This document shows positions 9,375-18,712 of a stretch of DNA of 64,000 nucleotides, piece after piece. The stretch's first letter is position 1. Every line of letters starts with the position of its first letter. A program made the translations under genes and the position numbers. The DNA comes from Pseudomonadota bacterium. Its GTDB lineage: Bacteria > Pseudomonadota > Gammaproteobacteria > Burkholderiales > Gallionellaceae. Where the stretch lies: positions 1 to 64,000 of the forward strand of contig JAJZTF010000002.1 of NCBI GenBank assembly GCA_021821945.1, given 5' to 3'. The notes beneath the pieces are model-generated. The model saw nothing but the letters and a program-made list of their open reading frames with translations, was not told the origin of the DNA and did not search any database.

Positions 9375-9653
9375 ATGGATAACGCAACACTCATCGCAAC
9401 GGCATCTGTCATCACGGCGGGCCTCACGATCGCGATAGGCGGGATAGGTCCGGCCCTGGGTGAGGGGCGGGCGGTCTCGACCGCATTGAGCTCCCTGGCC
9501 CAGCAGCCGGATGCGGCCAGCACCATCACCAGAACACTGTTCGTCGGGCTGGCGATGATAGAGTCGATCGCGATCTACTGCTTCGTGGTCGCGATGATAC
9601 TCATCTTCGCGAACCCTTTCTGGAACCATGTGATCGCGACGGCTGCAAAATGA
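9375..9653 (+). CDS. atpE: N-type ATPase subunit c, two-carboxylate ion site
   Basis: Rotor-ring subunit, 92 aa, a hairpin of two helices. The main ion-binding glutamate is E63 followed by S64 (motif MIESIAIY), and a second carboxylate, E30, lies in the first helix (PALGEG). Relative to the Na+-binding Ilyobacter tartaricus c subunit, E30 replaces Q32, E63/S64 match E65/S66, Y68 matches Y70, and I65 replaces T67. The start at ATG 9375 has GGAGG upstream and follows the atpB stop directly. Confidence 0.93.
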   Translation: MDNATLIATASVITAGLTIAIGGIGPALGEGRAVSTALSSLAQQPDAASTITRTLFVGLAMIESIAIYCFVVAMILIFANPFWNHVIATAAK

Positions 9654-9654
9654 A

Positions 9655-10395
9655 ATGCTGATAGACTGGTTCACCGTCGCAGCCCAGATAGTCAACTTCC
9701 TCGTCCTTGTATGGTTGTTGAAGCGTTTCCTGTATGCGCCGATACTGAAGGCGCTGGATGCGCGCGAGAAGCGCATCGCATCGGAGCTTGCCGATGCTGC
9801 AGAAAAACAGGCCCAAGCCCTGGCTGAACGCGAGGAATACAAGAATAAGATCGAGGAACTTGAAAGGCAGAAGGCCGAACTGCTGAGAAACGCGGCGGCG
9901 GATGCGGCAGCCTTGCGCGAGAAGCTGATGATGGAGGCGAGAAGCGAGACGGAAGCCCTGAGGGAGAAGCACCAAAAGCAGCTGAATGACGAGTATCGGT
10001 CGCTGACCCGCGAGATTGCGCGGCGCACCCAGGCAAGTGTTTTCGCGATTGCCAAGAAGGCCCTCGCAGATCTTGCCGGTGCCGATCTCGAGGAGCGCAT
10101 TACCTACGTGTTCGTTCGCCGCTTGAAGGAGATGGATGCCAGATCAGGATTTCCGGACAGGCTGATCGTGAAGAGCGCATTCGAACTGCAGCCTTCCTTG
10201 CGGGCAAGTATTGAGGAGGCCATCAGGAAATTTTCCGGAGCCGAGATTGTATATGAGCAGGATTCCGGACTTTTTTCCGGCATAGAGCTGGTCGCAGGCG
10301 GCCAGAAGATCGCCTGGAGCATGGGGGACTATCTCGGCATGCTCGAACAGGAAGTCAGCGCGCTTATCAGGGCGGGAAGCGGGGAGGAAAAATGA
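9655..10395 (+). CDS. atpF: N-type ATPase subunit b with delta-like C-terminal extension
   Basis: Peripheral stalk subunit, 246 aa, with one N-terminal membrane helix ([20 protein letters not shown]) and a long charged coiled coil from about residue 35 to 130. The length is roughly 90 residues more than a standard b subunit. The operon has no atpH (delta) gene, and the C-terminal part, ending [24 protein letters not shown], resembles the end of delta subunits. The pattern RIGVELxAGGxxxxWS is typical of delta, so it probably supplies delta's function in holding alpha. It is coupled to atpA by ATGA. Confidence 0.92.
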   Translation: MLIDWFTVAAQIVNFLVLVWLLKRFLYAPILKALDAREKRIASELADAAEKQAQALAEREEYKNKIEELERQKAELLRNAAADAAALREKLMMEARSETEALREKHQKQLNDEYRSLTREIARRTQASVFAIAKKALADLAGADLEERITYVFVRRLKEMDARSGFPDRLIVKSAFELQPSLRASIEEAIRKFSGAEIVYEQDSGLFSGIELVAGGQKIAWSMGDYLGMLEQEVSALIRAGSGEEK

Positions 10396-11897
10396 GGCTG
10401 GGCGATGCGTTCGATCAAGCCTTTTCCGCGATCGACGAAGCGCGGGGAAATTTCAATCCGCGGCTCAAGGAAAGGGAGATAGGCATAGTCGAGAGCCTGT
10501 CCACCGGCATCGCAAGGGTGTCCGGCCTGCCTGGCGCGGGCTTCGAGGAAGTGCTGAAGTTTCCCGGCGACCTTTACGGCATCGCCTTCAACCTAGACGA
10601 AGACGAGATCGGCGCAGTATTGCTGGGGGATTATTCGCAGCTGCATGCGGGAGCCGAGGTCGAGCGGCGAGGACATGTGATGGATGTGCCGGTGGGGGCT
10701 GGGCTGATAGGCCGGGTGCTGAATCCGCTCGGGCGTCCGCTTGACGACAGGGGGGCGGTGATCTTTGAAAGGCGCCTGCCCATCGAGCGGCCGGCTCCCC
10801 ACATCATGGATCGTTCCCCTGTCACCGTGCCCTTGCAGACCGGCATCAAGGTGGTCGATGCGCTGGTGCCCATAGGTCGCGGGCAGCGCGAGCTGATCCT
10901 GGGAGACAGGCAGACTGGAAAGACCGCGATCGCGATCGACACGATCCTGAACCAGCGCGACGTGCTGTGCGTGTATTGCGCGATAGGGCAGCGCGCATCC
11001 TCTGTTGCCAAGACGATCGCCAGCCTGCGCGAAAACGGTGCGATGGAATACACCGTGGTCGTGGTGACGGAAGGAAACGACCCTCCGGGGCTTGCCTATA
11101 TCGCGCCCTATGCCGCGACCAGCATCGCCGAGCATTTCATGGAACAGGGGCGGGATGTGCTGATCGTGTATGACGACCTGACCAATCATGCGCGCGCCTA
11201 CCGGGAGCTCTCGCTTCTGCTCAGGCGTCCGCCTGGGCGCGAGGCATTCCCGGGAGACATCTTCTACATCCATTCGAGGCTGCTTGAGCGCGCGACCCAT
11301 CTTAGGGAAGAGCTGGGCGGCGGTTCCCTGACCGCCTTGCCCATCATAGAGACGGAAGCCCAGAACATGGCGGCCTACATTCCGACCAATCTGATCTCGA
11401 TCACGGATGGGCAGCTATACCTCTCGCCAAGGCTTTTCGAGCTGGGCATCCTTCCCGCGGTCGATGTGGGGAAGTCCGTCTCAAGGGTCGGAGGGAAGGC
11501 GCAGAGGCCTGCCTATCTTGAAGTCGCAGGGGATCTGAAGCTGGCCTTCGCGCAGTTCGAGGAACTGGAAACCTTTGCCCGCTTCGGCACCAAGCTCGAC
11601 GAGAGCACGCTCAAGATCATCGAGCATGGCAAGCGCATCCGGAGCTGTCTCATGCAGCCCGAGTTCGCTCCCGTCGAGGTTCAGGGGCAGATCGCGCTCC
11701 TGCTTGCGCTGACAGCGGGCCATTTCGATAGCATCCCGTTGGACAGGATGCGCGAAGCGGAACAAGCGCTCTACAAGGCGAAAATTCCGGATGAGATCGC
11801 AACCCGCCTCTTTTCTGCAGAAAGGCTCGCCGAAAGCGACAGAGTTGCGATATTGCAGATCGCGGGGGATGCGCTTTCCCCTTTCCGGGCATCATGA
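10392..11897 (+). CDS. atpA: N-type ATPase subunit alpha
   Basis: Non-catalytic nucleotide-binding subunit, 501 aa. Walker A GDRQTGKT is at residues 171-178 and the arginine-finger region is [14 protein letters not shown]. The C-terminal helical domain ends at FRAS. The glutamine in GDRQTGKT is the normal alpha-type residue, so it is regulatory rather than catalytic. Overlaps atpF and atpG by ATGA on both sides. Confidence 0.95.
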   Translation: MRLGDAFDQAFSAIDEARGNFNPRLKEREIGIVESLSTGIARVSGLPGAGFEEVLKFPGDLYGIAFNLDEDEIGAVLLGDYSQLHAGAEVERRGHVMDVPVGAGLIGRVLNPLGRPLDDRGAVIFERRLPIERPAPHIMDRSPVTVPLQTGIKVVDALVPIGRGQRELILGDRQTGKTAIAIDTILNQRDVLCVYCAIGQRASSVAKTIASLRENGAMEYTVVVVTEGNDPPGLAYIAPYAATSIAEHFMEQGRDVLIVYDDLTNHARAYRELSLLLRRPPGREAFPGDIFYIHSRLLERATHLREELGGGSLTALPIIETEAQNMAAYIPTNLISITDGQLYLSPRLFELGILPAVDVGKSVSRVGGKAQRPAYLEVAGDLKLAFAQFEELETFARFGTKLDESTLKIIEHGKRIRSCLMQPEFAPVEVQGQIALLLALTAGHFDSIPLDRMREAEQALYKAKIPDEIATRLFSAERLAESDRVAILQIAGDALSPFRAS

Positions 11898-12751
11898 GCG
11901 AAACGGTCCAGAGCCTGCGCCACAAGATAGAAGGCGCGACAGAGCTTGGTTCCGTTGTGCGCACGATGAAGGCGCTTTCCGCATCCGGCATCGCGCAGTA
12001 TGAGCGTGCGGTCGCATCGCTCGACGAGTATTACCGGGCTGTCGAGCTCGGGCTGATCGCCTGTCTGAGAAGCAAGGAGGCGGGCAGGGTTCAGCGTTCT
12101 GGAAATCTATGCGCGGTGGTGTTCGGTTCGGATCAGGGATTGGCCGGGCAATTCAACGAGGTGCTCGCAGATTTCGTGGTCGCAAGGCTTGAGCAGGAAA
12201 CATCCGAAAAGCATGTGCTCGTGATCGGAGAGCGCATGCAGGGATATCTTGAATCCTACCGTATGACCCGAAGCTTTGCGGTGCCGAATTCGATTGCCGC
12301 GGTCTCGAAAGCGACCGGACGCATCCTCGAAGCCCTGGAGGCGGACGGGGCGGGCAGGGTATATGTCTTTCACAACCGCCCGCAGGCGGGATCGGCCTAT
12401 GAGCCGGTGATGCAGCGGCTCCTGCCACTGGATGCGGCCTGGCAAGCGGGGCTTGCGAGGAAACATTGGCCTTCCGGGAATCTGCCGGAAGTCATCGGGG
12501 AAGAAACGCTGAAGGCCCTGATACGGGAATATCTCTTCATCTCGCTGTTTCGCGCATGTGCCGAATCCCTTGCGAGCGAGAATGCCGCGCGTCTCAATGC
12601 GATGCAGCGCGCGGAAAAGAACATAGAAGAGTTACTGGAGTTTCTGAACCAGGATTTTCATCACCTGCGCCAGGCTGGCATAGACGAGGAGCTCTTCGAC
12701 GTGATTGCGGGTTACGAGCTTCTGGCCGGGAAGGCGACTGCCATCCTGTAG
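11894..12751 (+). CDS. atpG: N-type ATPase subunit gamma
   Basis: Central rotor shaft, 285 aa. N- and C-terminal helices form the coiled coil: [26 protein letters not shown] at the start and [20 protein letters not shown] near the end, both recognisable gamma signatures. [11 protein letters not shown] corresponds to the GSDxGLCGxxN motif. It is the last gene of the ATPase operon. Its 3' end overlaps the converging phosphopantetheinyl transferase gene by 40 bases, leaving no room for a conventional terminator. Confidence 0.92.
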   Translation: MSETVQSLRHKIEGATELGSVVRTMKALSASGIAQYERAVASLDEYYRAVELGLIACLRSKEAGRVQRSGNLCAVVFGSDQGLAGQFNEVLADFVVARLEQETSEKHVLVIGERMQGYLESYRMTRSFAVPNSIAAVSKATGRILEALEADGAGRVYVFHNRPQAGSAYEPVMQRLLPLDAAWQAGLARKHWPSGNLPEVIGEETLKALIREYLFISLFRACAESLASENAARLNAMQRAEKNIEELLEFLNQDFHHLRQAGIDEELFDVIAGYELLAGKATAIL

Positions 12752-13242
12752 CCTTCGATCTGGCTGCACTCCGGAAGATCGCAGCTTGCATACGCCATTT
12801 CCCTTGCTTCATCCATTTCGGCAAGCGGCAGGTTGAGCGCCTTGCAGCAGGCTTCCATTCTGGCCCAGTTCAGCTCGAAATCGGCGACCTTTCTGGAGGA
12901 TGGAAGATAGAGCCCTGCCAGCGCATCCGCTTCCGGAATGGAGGCAATCTTGACGATGTCCACCCCAAGCGGCCTGTCAGATGAGAGGCCGATCAGCGCC
13001 TTGCCTTCGGCATAGCTCAGGCTGACGTGGAGACCTTCGGAAATCCGCGGCCCGGAAGGCGTCTCAACCAGCGTGATCGATTCTCTTTTCAAAAGGCGTG
13101 CTGCCGCATTCCTCACCACTGCCCTTGCCATGAGCCGTGCCTTTTCCCTGGGTGTTTCATGGGGAAGGTCGAGCAGGATCAGCGCAATGCCGTCCAAGCG
13201 CTCCGGGCATCGAGGCCAGTTCAGCGCCTCGATGCGCATCAT
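12712..13242 (-). CDS. 4'-phosphopantetheinyl transferase
   Basis: Activates carrier proteins by attaching the phosphopantetheine arm from coenzyme A. The 176-residue protein carries the magnesium-binding motif PLGVDI (D95) and a W126-x3-E130-x3-K134 motif (NWARMEACCKAL), a variant of the WxxKEAxxK signature in which the usual K is replaced. FKRP/SLSY-type residues appear as LHVSLSYAEG. Its ATG overlaps the stop of the upstream synthetase (ATGA), so it very likely modifies that enzyme's serine 548. It overlaps the end of atpG on the other strand. Confidence 0.83.
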   Translation of the reverse strand: MMRIEALNWPRCPERLDGIALILLDLPHETPREKARLMARAVVRNAAARLLKRESITLVETPSGPRISEGLHVSLSYAEGKALIGLSSDRPLGVDIVKIASIPEADALAGLYLPSSRKVADFELNWARMEACCKALNLPLAEMDEAREMAYASCDLPECSQIEGYRMAVAFPARSS

Positions 13243-16200
13243 GCAGGCTTAGGCACGGCAGGGGAGCCGGTCCAGCGGGTTCCCTTGGGGATGTTCTCCC
13301 CCTTGAGTATCAGCGTCATAGGTCCGAGCGATGCGCCGTCCCCTATGTGCGCGCCGTAGAGGATGATGGCGCGGGGACCCACGGTCACGCCTTTTCCTAT
13401 GCTCACTTCGCCTATCTTCATGATGCGGTCTTCGAAAAGATGGGTCTGCGGGCCGCTCCAGCCGTTGATTGCGGCGTAGTCGCCTATGCTCACGCAATCG
13501 AATTCGGTGAGGAAGGTGGTGTCCATGTAGACGCCCTTGCCCATCTTGCATCCCAAAAGCCGCAGGCAGGGCGGCAGCATGGGCGTGCCGCGCAGGAATT
13601 CCACGAAGTTGGGCACGGCGATGGACTCATAAAGATTCGTCACCGCCTCGCTCCTCCAGACAAACGAAGTCCACATCGGAACGGAGCGTGTCCTGTAGCG
13701 GCCCACTGCCAGCCATTTGATCAGCACGACGAACAGGAAGGAGCCTATGCCGTACAGGAATCCTGCCAGCGACAGCGCGATCATGGTATCAAGCAGCATC
13801 CCTGCGCTTGCCAGCGGCATCACCAGCGCAACGGTGAGGTAACCCACCGCGATCACCACGGCCATGGGCATCACGATGCGCAGCCCCTCGACGATGCCGC
13901 GGCTTATGCGCCGCATGAGGCTGGGCTCGAAGGTCAGGCGCTTGTCATATCCTTCAAACTGTTCGCGCGCAGGCAATATGATGGGCGGGTTGCCTACCCA
14001 GGTATCGCCCGGCTTCATGCGGCCGTTTTCGGGCACGCTGGACTGCACGCCGATCAGAAGGTCGTCGGGCAATATGCTGCCATCGGGCACGAAGGCGCCG
14101 TTCCCGAGAAAGGTGCGGTTGCCGATGACCGTGGGCCTGAGGCTCATCCATCCCCCCTCTATGCGCTCGTCCCCCAGCATCACGCCGTCGGCGACGAAGC
14201 TGTCTTCTCCCAGGGTCAGCATGTCAGGAACGACGCCCAGTGCCGTCGATATCTCGGTGCCCTTGCCGACGCGCGCGCCGAGCAGCCGGTACCACCAGGG
14301 GGCATATACGGTGGCATATAGGCCGTGAAGCGCAAAAAGGCTGGACTCCTGTATCTGGTTGCTCAGCCACTTGCTGAAATACACCATGCTGTGCACAGAC
14401 CAGCTGCCTTCCCTGAGCCTGGGCAACACGAGATAGCGGAAGCCTGTCGAGGCCAGTATGGTCGCGATCACAAGCACCGCACTTGCCGGTATGGAAAGGG
14501 CCAGATAGGTCAGGAAGGCGCTTAAGGGTGCAACGTGAGCATCGGCGATGTTGAGCCAGCGCCCATCCAGCCAGTCGATCAGGATGAAGCTTGGAAACAC
14601 CGGCAGGAAGAAAACGATCGCAACCAGGTTCGCTCCCAGGAAATAGAAGAGCGCTTCCATCGCGCTGCGCAGCCTGGATACCGATACGCGCGGCCTTCTC
14701 GACTGGATGTCCACTTTTGCCTCGAAGCGCGCAGGCGCCCCTTCCCAGCGCTCGCCGTCGGGCACATGCTGTCCCGAGGACAGGGAGGCGAGGCCGCCGA
14801 GATGCGCATATTCGCCGATGGAGCATTCGCCCTCGATCACGGCATAGGAATCGACCACGGCTTCATCGCCTATGCGGATGTTGCCCATGATGAGCTCGTT
14901 TCCTTCGACACGCACATTTTCCAGGTTCACGGACGAGCCTATGGAAACCCCGTTTCCGATCTCCAGAAGGTCGGGAGCCCTTATCGACAGCGCGCCTATC
15001 AGAGTGTCCCGGCCGACCTTCGCCCCCAGGGCTCTCAAATACATCGCATTGAGCGAGGAGCCGGAAAGGAGGTGCCGCGGCGGAACCTCGCATATCCGGT
15101 CTGCCAGCCACCAGCGGAAGTACATCACGCCCCATAGAGGATAGCGTCCAGCTACGGCTCGGCCCATGATCAGCCATTTCGCGGCGATTGCGAAGAAGAA
15201 GCTGCCGACGTTCGCGATCAGGTAGACCAGCAACGAGGCGAATATCGCGCGCGACATCGTGTCGCCGGGGTCGCCTGTGAAATAGTGGTAGGTGAAGAAG
15301 GGGGAAAGCCATTGCGCCATTCTGAGGCAGACCAGAGGCGGGATGACGGTCGCCTGGGCAAGGCTGCAAAGGATGCGCTTGAGCCTTGGCGTCCCGGCTA
15401 TCTTGATGGCGACTTCCTCGGGCGGCAATTCCTTTTCCGAGAGCGCCTTGGCGATGGTCCCCAGCGTTCTGTGGGAATAGATGTCGTGCACGGTCGCATT
15501 GGCAAAGCGCGCATCCTCGCGCAGATGGGAAACCAGGCGGGCTGCAAGCAGGGAATGCCCGCCGAGATCGGTGAAGAAATCAGCCGTGCGCAAAATCGTC
15601 TGTCCCGGGAAGAGGCGATGCAAGGCGGAAAACAGGACGGCTTCCGCATCGCTATCCGGTTTGTCAGATTCGTCGGGCTGGCTGGATGCGGCCAGAGTCA
15701 GCGCGCGCAGCGCCTTGCGATCTATCTTTCCTGAGGTCAGGCGCGGCATCGTTTCCATCGCCTCGAAGCGCGCGGGCACCATGTAGGGAGGCAGTTTCTC
15801 GGATAGACTCTTGCGAAGCCGCGCCGGGGAGACATCCGCATTGGCGACGTAATAGGCGACGAGCTGCTCCACGCCGTCCAGATCCTTCATGATCACCGCG
15901 GCAGTTCCTATGCCTGCTTCCCTGGAGAGCACGGCCTCTATCTCCCCGAGTTCGACTCTGAATCCGCGTATCTTGACCTGGTCATCCACGCGGCCCAGGC
16001 AGTGGATGTTGCCGGATGCATCGATGTGTGCCAGATCCCCCGTGCGATAAAGCCGCGCTTCATGTTCGCCCTGGGCGAAGGGATTGGCAAGGAATTTTTC
16101 CGCAGTGAGATCGGGACGGCCTAGATAGCCTTCAGCGACACCCGGGCCCGTGATGCAGAGTTCGCCTGTCTCTCCCTGTGGCGCAAGCCTGAGATCGCTA

Positions 16201-17195
16201 TCCACCACGAGCAGGCCATAGTTGGGCAGAGGCTTGCCTATCGTGACCGGTTCTCCGCTGCGCAGTCGCGCAAGACTTGCCGACACGGTGGCTTCGGTCG
16301 GTCCATATGTGTTGAAAAGCAGACGGTCTTGAGTGGCCCATCTTTCGACCAGCGACTGCGGGCACATCTCGCCGCCCAGATTGATCAGCCTGAGCGAGGG
16401 AATGTCCCTGGGGAGCAGGGCCAGCAGGGTGGGAACCGCATGCAGCACGCTGATGAGATTCTCCTCGAGCGCCAATGTCAGCGCATCCGGGTCGCCCGTG
16501 ATTTCCTTGGGGGCTAGCCACAGGGTCGCGCCGACCAGATAGGCTATCCAGATTTCCTCGAAGGACATGTCAAAGGCGACCGAGAATCCCTGATAGACCT
16601 TGTCGTCGGCGCGCACCCCCAGCACTTCGTTTTCGCTGCGCAGGAAATGGCAGATGCTGCGCTGGCTGATCAGGATGCCCTTGGGATTGCCGGTCGAGCC
16701 CGAAGTGTAGATCACATAGGCCGGACTGTCCGGCCCGAATTCGCTGCTTCTGCGACGCATGGGCGCGTCTGATTCGAGCAGGTCCTCTATGGTCCAGCAG
16801 GAAGGCGCATGGCCTTCGAGCTGCTGCAAAAAAGCGCGGCAGGTGAGCAGCCCGGGGCTTTGGGCGTCGGCCATGCAGATGTCTATCCTGGCGGGCGGGG
16901 TGTCAGCGTCGAAGGGCAGCCATGCGGCGCCGGCCTTGCAGATCGCAAGCTGGGCTGTCAGAAGCTCGGGGCCGCGAGGCAGCCATAGGCCCATGATTTG
17001 GCCTGTCTTGACGCCATTTGCAAGCAGGTGGCTTGCGAGCCGGTCGGCTGCCGCATCGAGTTCCGCGTAGCTTAAAGTGCGCGCACCCGAAATCAGCGCG
17101 ATCTTGTCCGGCATCCTGCGTGCGGTCGCTTCGAAAATGTCGGGCAGTGTCTCGGATTGCAGCAGATCTGGGCGGTTTGGGCCACGCAAAATCAT
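13239..17195 (-). CDS. Pls/PosA-type single-module NRPS with three membrane/left-handed-helix repeats
   Basis: A 1318-residue membrane synthetase with the layout of epsilon-poly-lysine synthetase (Pls). An adenylation domain (about 15-500) carries YTSGSTGNPKG at 163-173, YGPTE at 297-301 and the A10 lysine K490. A carrier domain (about 515-590) has the phosphopantetheine serine S548 in LGGHSLLA. Three tandem units (about 605-830, 840-1085 and 1095-1318) each combine membrane helices with a hexapeptide left-handed beta-helix. In Pls such units condense activated amino acids into a homopolymer. By alignment to GrsA, the specificity residues are D209, M210, E213, H252, I271, L273, T296, V304, S305 and K490. 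The acidic residue at the 239 position is compatible with a cationic amino acid, but I make no firm prediction. No thioesterase or second module is present. Cotranscribed with its PPTase. Confidence 0.87.
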   Translation of the reverse strand: MILRGPNRPDLLQSETLPDIFEATARRMPDKIALISGARTLSYAELDAAADRLASHLLANGVKTGQIMGLWLPRGPELLTAQLAICKAGAAWLPFDADTPPARIDICMADAQSPGLLTCRAFLQQLEGHAPSCWTIEDLLESDAPMRRRSSEFGPDSPAYVIYTSGSTGNPKGILISQRSICHFLRSENEVLGVRADDKVYQGFSVAFDMSFEEIWIAYLVGATLWLAPKEITGDPDALTLALEENLISVLHAVPTLLALLPRDIPSLRLINLGGEMCPQSLVERWATQDRLLFNTYGPTEATVSASLARLRSGEPVTIGKPLPNYGLLVVDSDLRLAPQGETGELCITGPGVAEGYLGRPDLTAEKFLANPFAQGEHEARLYRTGDLAHIDASGNIHCLGRVDDQVKIRGFRVELGEIEAVLSREAGIGTAAVIMKDLDGVEQLVAYYVANADVSPARLRKSLSEKLPPYMVPARFEAMETMPRLTSGKIDRKALRALTLAASSQPDESDKPDSDAEAVLFSALHRLFPGQTILRTADFFTDLGGHSLLAARLVSHLREDARFANATVHDIYSHRTLGTIAKALSEKELPPEEVAIKIAGTPRLKRILCSLAQATVIPPLVCLRMAQWLSPFFTYHYFTGDPGDTMSRAIFASLLVYLIANVGSFFFAIAAKWLIMGRAVAGRYPLWGVMYFRWWLADRICEVPPRHLLSGSSLNAMYLRALGAKVGRDTLIGALSIRAPDLLEIGNGVSIGSSVNLENVRVEGNELIMGNIRIGDEAVVDSYAVIEGECSIGEYAHLGGLASLSSGQHVPDGERWEGAPARFEAKVDIQSRRPRVSVSRLRSAMEALFYFLGANLVAIVFFLPVFPSFILIDWLDGRWLNIADAHVAPLSAFLTYLALSIPASAVLVIATILASTGFRYLVLPRLREGSWSVHSMVYFSKWLSNQIQESSLFALHGLYATVYAPWWYRLLGARVGKGTEISTALGVVPDMLTLGEDSFVADGVMLGDERIEGGWMSLRPTVIGNRTFLGNGAFVPDGSILPDDLLIGVQSSVPENGRMKPGDTWVGNPPIILPAREQFEGYDKRLTFEPSLMRRISRGIVEGLRIVMPMAVVIAVGYLTVALVMPLASAGMLLDTMIALSLAGFLYGIGSFLFVVLIKWLAVGRYRTRSVPMWTSFVWRSEAVTNLYESIAVPNFVEFLRGTPMLPPCLRLLGCKMGKGVYMDTTFLTEFDCVSIGDYAAINGWSGPQTHLFEDRIMKIGEVSIGKGVTVGPRAIILYGAHIGDGASLGPMTLILKGENIPKGTRWTGSPAVPKPA

Positions 17196-17317
17196 AAATT
17201 GGAAAATCCCGGATGAGGGAGCCTGTCTTGGGTGCCGGCAAGTTTATCACGCTGGATGACCCGATTCCTATCCTGAGGTAGGATGGGAAAGGCTAAACCC
17301 TGACGCAAGGCGCTGAC
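17196..17317. promoter_or_regulatory. Divergent promoter region, NRPS versus DUF2252 gene
   Basis: A 122-base gap between the two divergent starts. It contains the short dyad ATCCT-GAGGT-AGGAT at about 17269-17283. I see no convincing sigma-70 boxes, so the dyad is only a candidate operator shared by the two genes. Confidence 0.35.
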
Positions 17318-18526
17318 ATGAACGAGATCGTCGAATCCATACTGAAGCATAATTCGGGACGTGAAGCCGAGCGGCTGTCCATGAAGTACCGCGCGATGCG
17401 CGAGAACCCCTTTGCCTTCATGCGCGGTACCTGCCACCTTTTTTACGAGGACTGGCCGATTGGCGATGCGCGTCTGAACGATGCGCCCGCAGGCTGGATA
17501 TGCGGAGACTTGCATCTGGAGAATTTCGGGTCCTACAAGGGGGATAACCGTCTCGTGTATTTCGATCTCAACGATTTCGACGAGGCGGCACTTGCCCCTG
17601 CGACATGGGAGCTGGGTCGCTGGCTCGCCAGCATCCTGGTGGCGGCGGGTTCCCTGAATCTGCCCGACATGGACGCGGAAAGGCTTTGCCGGGTCGGGCT
17701 TTCAAGCTATTCGGCCGCCCTCGCGGCAGGCAAGGCCAGATGGGTCGAGCGGGATACGGCGAGCGGGATGATCAGGAACCTTCTAAACCCCTTGCGGATG
17801 AGGCGCAGAAAGGCGTTCCTGGACAGCAGGACCCGCATGGGCAAGGGTATGCGCAGCATCAGGGCTGATGGCAAGCATGCGCTGGAACTCGATCCGGAAG
17901 AAAAGTCGCGGGTCATGGAATTTGTCGGGGAATATGCACAGGCGACTATGCAGCCGGCATTCTACCGTCCGCTGGATGCGGCAAGGCGCATTGCAGGAAC
18001 AGGCAGTCTGGGCCTTCAGCGCTATGTGGTGCTGATAGAGGGGCGAGGCAGCCCGGATGAGAATTTCCTGCTGGACCTTAAACAGGCGACACCGAGCGCG
18101 CTTTCGCCCCATCTTGGCCACATCCAGCCAAGATGGGAGAGCGAAGCGCATCGCGTCGTCAGCATCCAGCATTGGTCGCAGGCGATCTCCCCGGCATTTC
18201 TCGATGCGGTGGCCTTCGACGGCAAGCCCTTCCTGATCAAGGGGCTGCAGCCTACGGCAGACAGACTGCAGCTTTCCTTGTGGAACGGAAAATTCAAGCG
18301 GCTCGAGCGGGTGATCGTCAGCATGGGCGAGATCGTCGCCTGGGGGCATTTGCGCAGCGGCGGCAGGTCAGGGGCGGCGATTGCCGACGAATGGATTCAA
18401 TTCGGCCAGAGGCGGGACTGGCAGGCGGGATTGTTGAAGCTTGCGCAAAGGCAGGCTGTGAGAATTCGCGCTGACTGGAAAAAATATGCAAGGGAATACG
18501 ACAAGTCGGGGAAGTCATGGTGTTAG
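17318..18526 (+). CDS. DUF2252 family protein (kinase-like fold)
   Basis: A 402-residue cytosolic protein of the DUF2252 family. The motifs FMRGTCHLFYEDW, GDLHLENFG and VYFDLNDFDEA recall the HxDxxxxN and D(F/L)D elements of aminoglycoside-phosphotransferase-like kinases, so it may be a small-molecule kinase. The substrate is not known. The start ATG 17318 is preceded by GCAAGG. It is divergent from the Pls-like synthetase and might act on the same product, but this rests on position only. Confidence 0.78.
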   Translation: MNEIVESILKHNSGREAERLSMKYRAMRENPFAFMRGTCHLFYEDWPIGDARLNDAPAGWICGDLHLENFGSYKGDNRLVYFDLNDFDEAALAPATWELGRWLASILVAAGSLNLPDMDAERLCRVGLSSYSAALAAGKARWVERDTASGMIRNLLNPLRMRRRKAFLDSRTRMGKGMRSIRADGKHALELDPEEKSRVMEFVGEYAQATMQPAFYRPLDAARRIAGTGSLGLQRYVVLIEGRGSPDENFLLDLKQATPSALSPHLGHIQPRWESEAHRVVSIQHWSQAISPAFLDAVAFDGKPFLIKGLQPTADRLQLSLWNGKFKRLERVIVSMGEIVAWGHLRSGGRSGAAIADEWIQFGQRRDWQAGLLKLAQRQAVRIRADWKKYAREYDKSGKSWC

Positions 18527-18556
18527 GACTTGCGGTGTGCTCGATGAGCAGGATTC

Positions 18557-18565
18557 TGTTACAAT
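18557..18565 (+). promoter_or_regulatory. Probable extended -10 promoter for tig
   Basis: TG-T-TACAAT at 18557-18565 fits an extended -10 element, about 150 bases before the tig start. There is no good -35 hexamer at the standard distance. A heat-shock-like CTTGAAA occurs at 18649-18655, but no CCCCAT element follows at 13-15 bases. Confidence 0.4.
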
Positions 18566-18596
18566 CGTTCGGGAACAGGCGTTGGGCGGCATCGCT

Positions 18597-18617
18597 CGCG
18601 GCGGCATGGCTGCCGCG
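18597..18617 (+). promoter_or_regulatory. Leader hairpin upstream of tig
   Basis: CGCGGCGGC-ATG-GCTGCCGCG forms a 9-bp stem with one G-T pair. It is followed by CTTTCTCTGATTT rather than a clean U run. It could be a weak terminator for the DUF2252 transcript or a structural element of the tig 5' leader. Confidence 0.35.
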
Positions 18618-18712
18618 CTTTCTCTGATTTGAAAAGCTGATTCAATGACTTGAAAAAATCGAGCCTATCTCGCGTGAAACCCATTCATACATATTCTGAA
18701 GGATACTAAAGC

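Noticed and set aside
13137-14321. Long open frame of 394 aa opposite the NRPS
   Set aside because: It is an antisense shadow of the NRPS with composition bias (histidine- and alanine-rich) and no recognisable domain.
18540-18640. 4.5S (SRP) RNA in the tig leader
   Set aside because: The conserved GGTCAGG and GGAAGCAGCC apical loop sequences are not present.
18649-18700. Sigma-32 promoter for tig
   Set aside because: CTTGAAA is present at 18649, but there is no CCCCAT-type -10 at 13-15 bases; CCCATTCAT is too far downstream.
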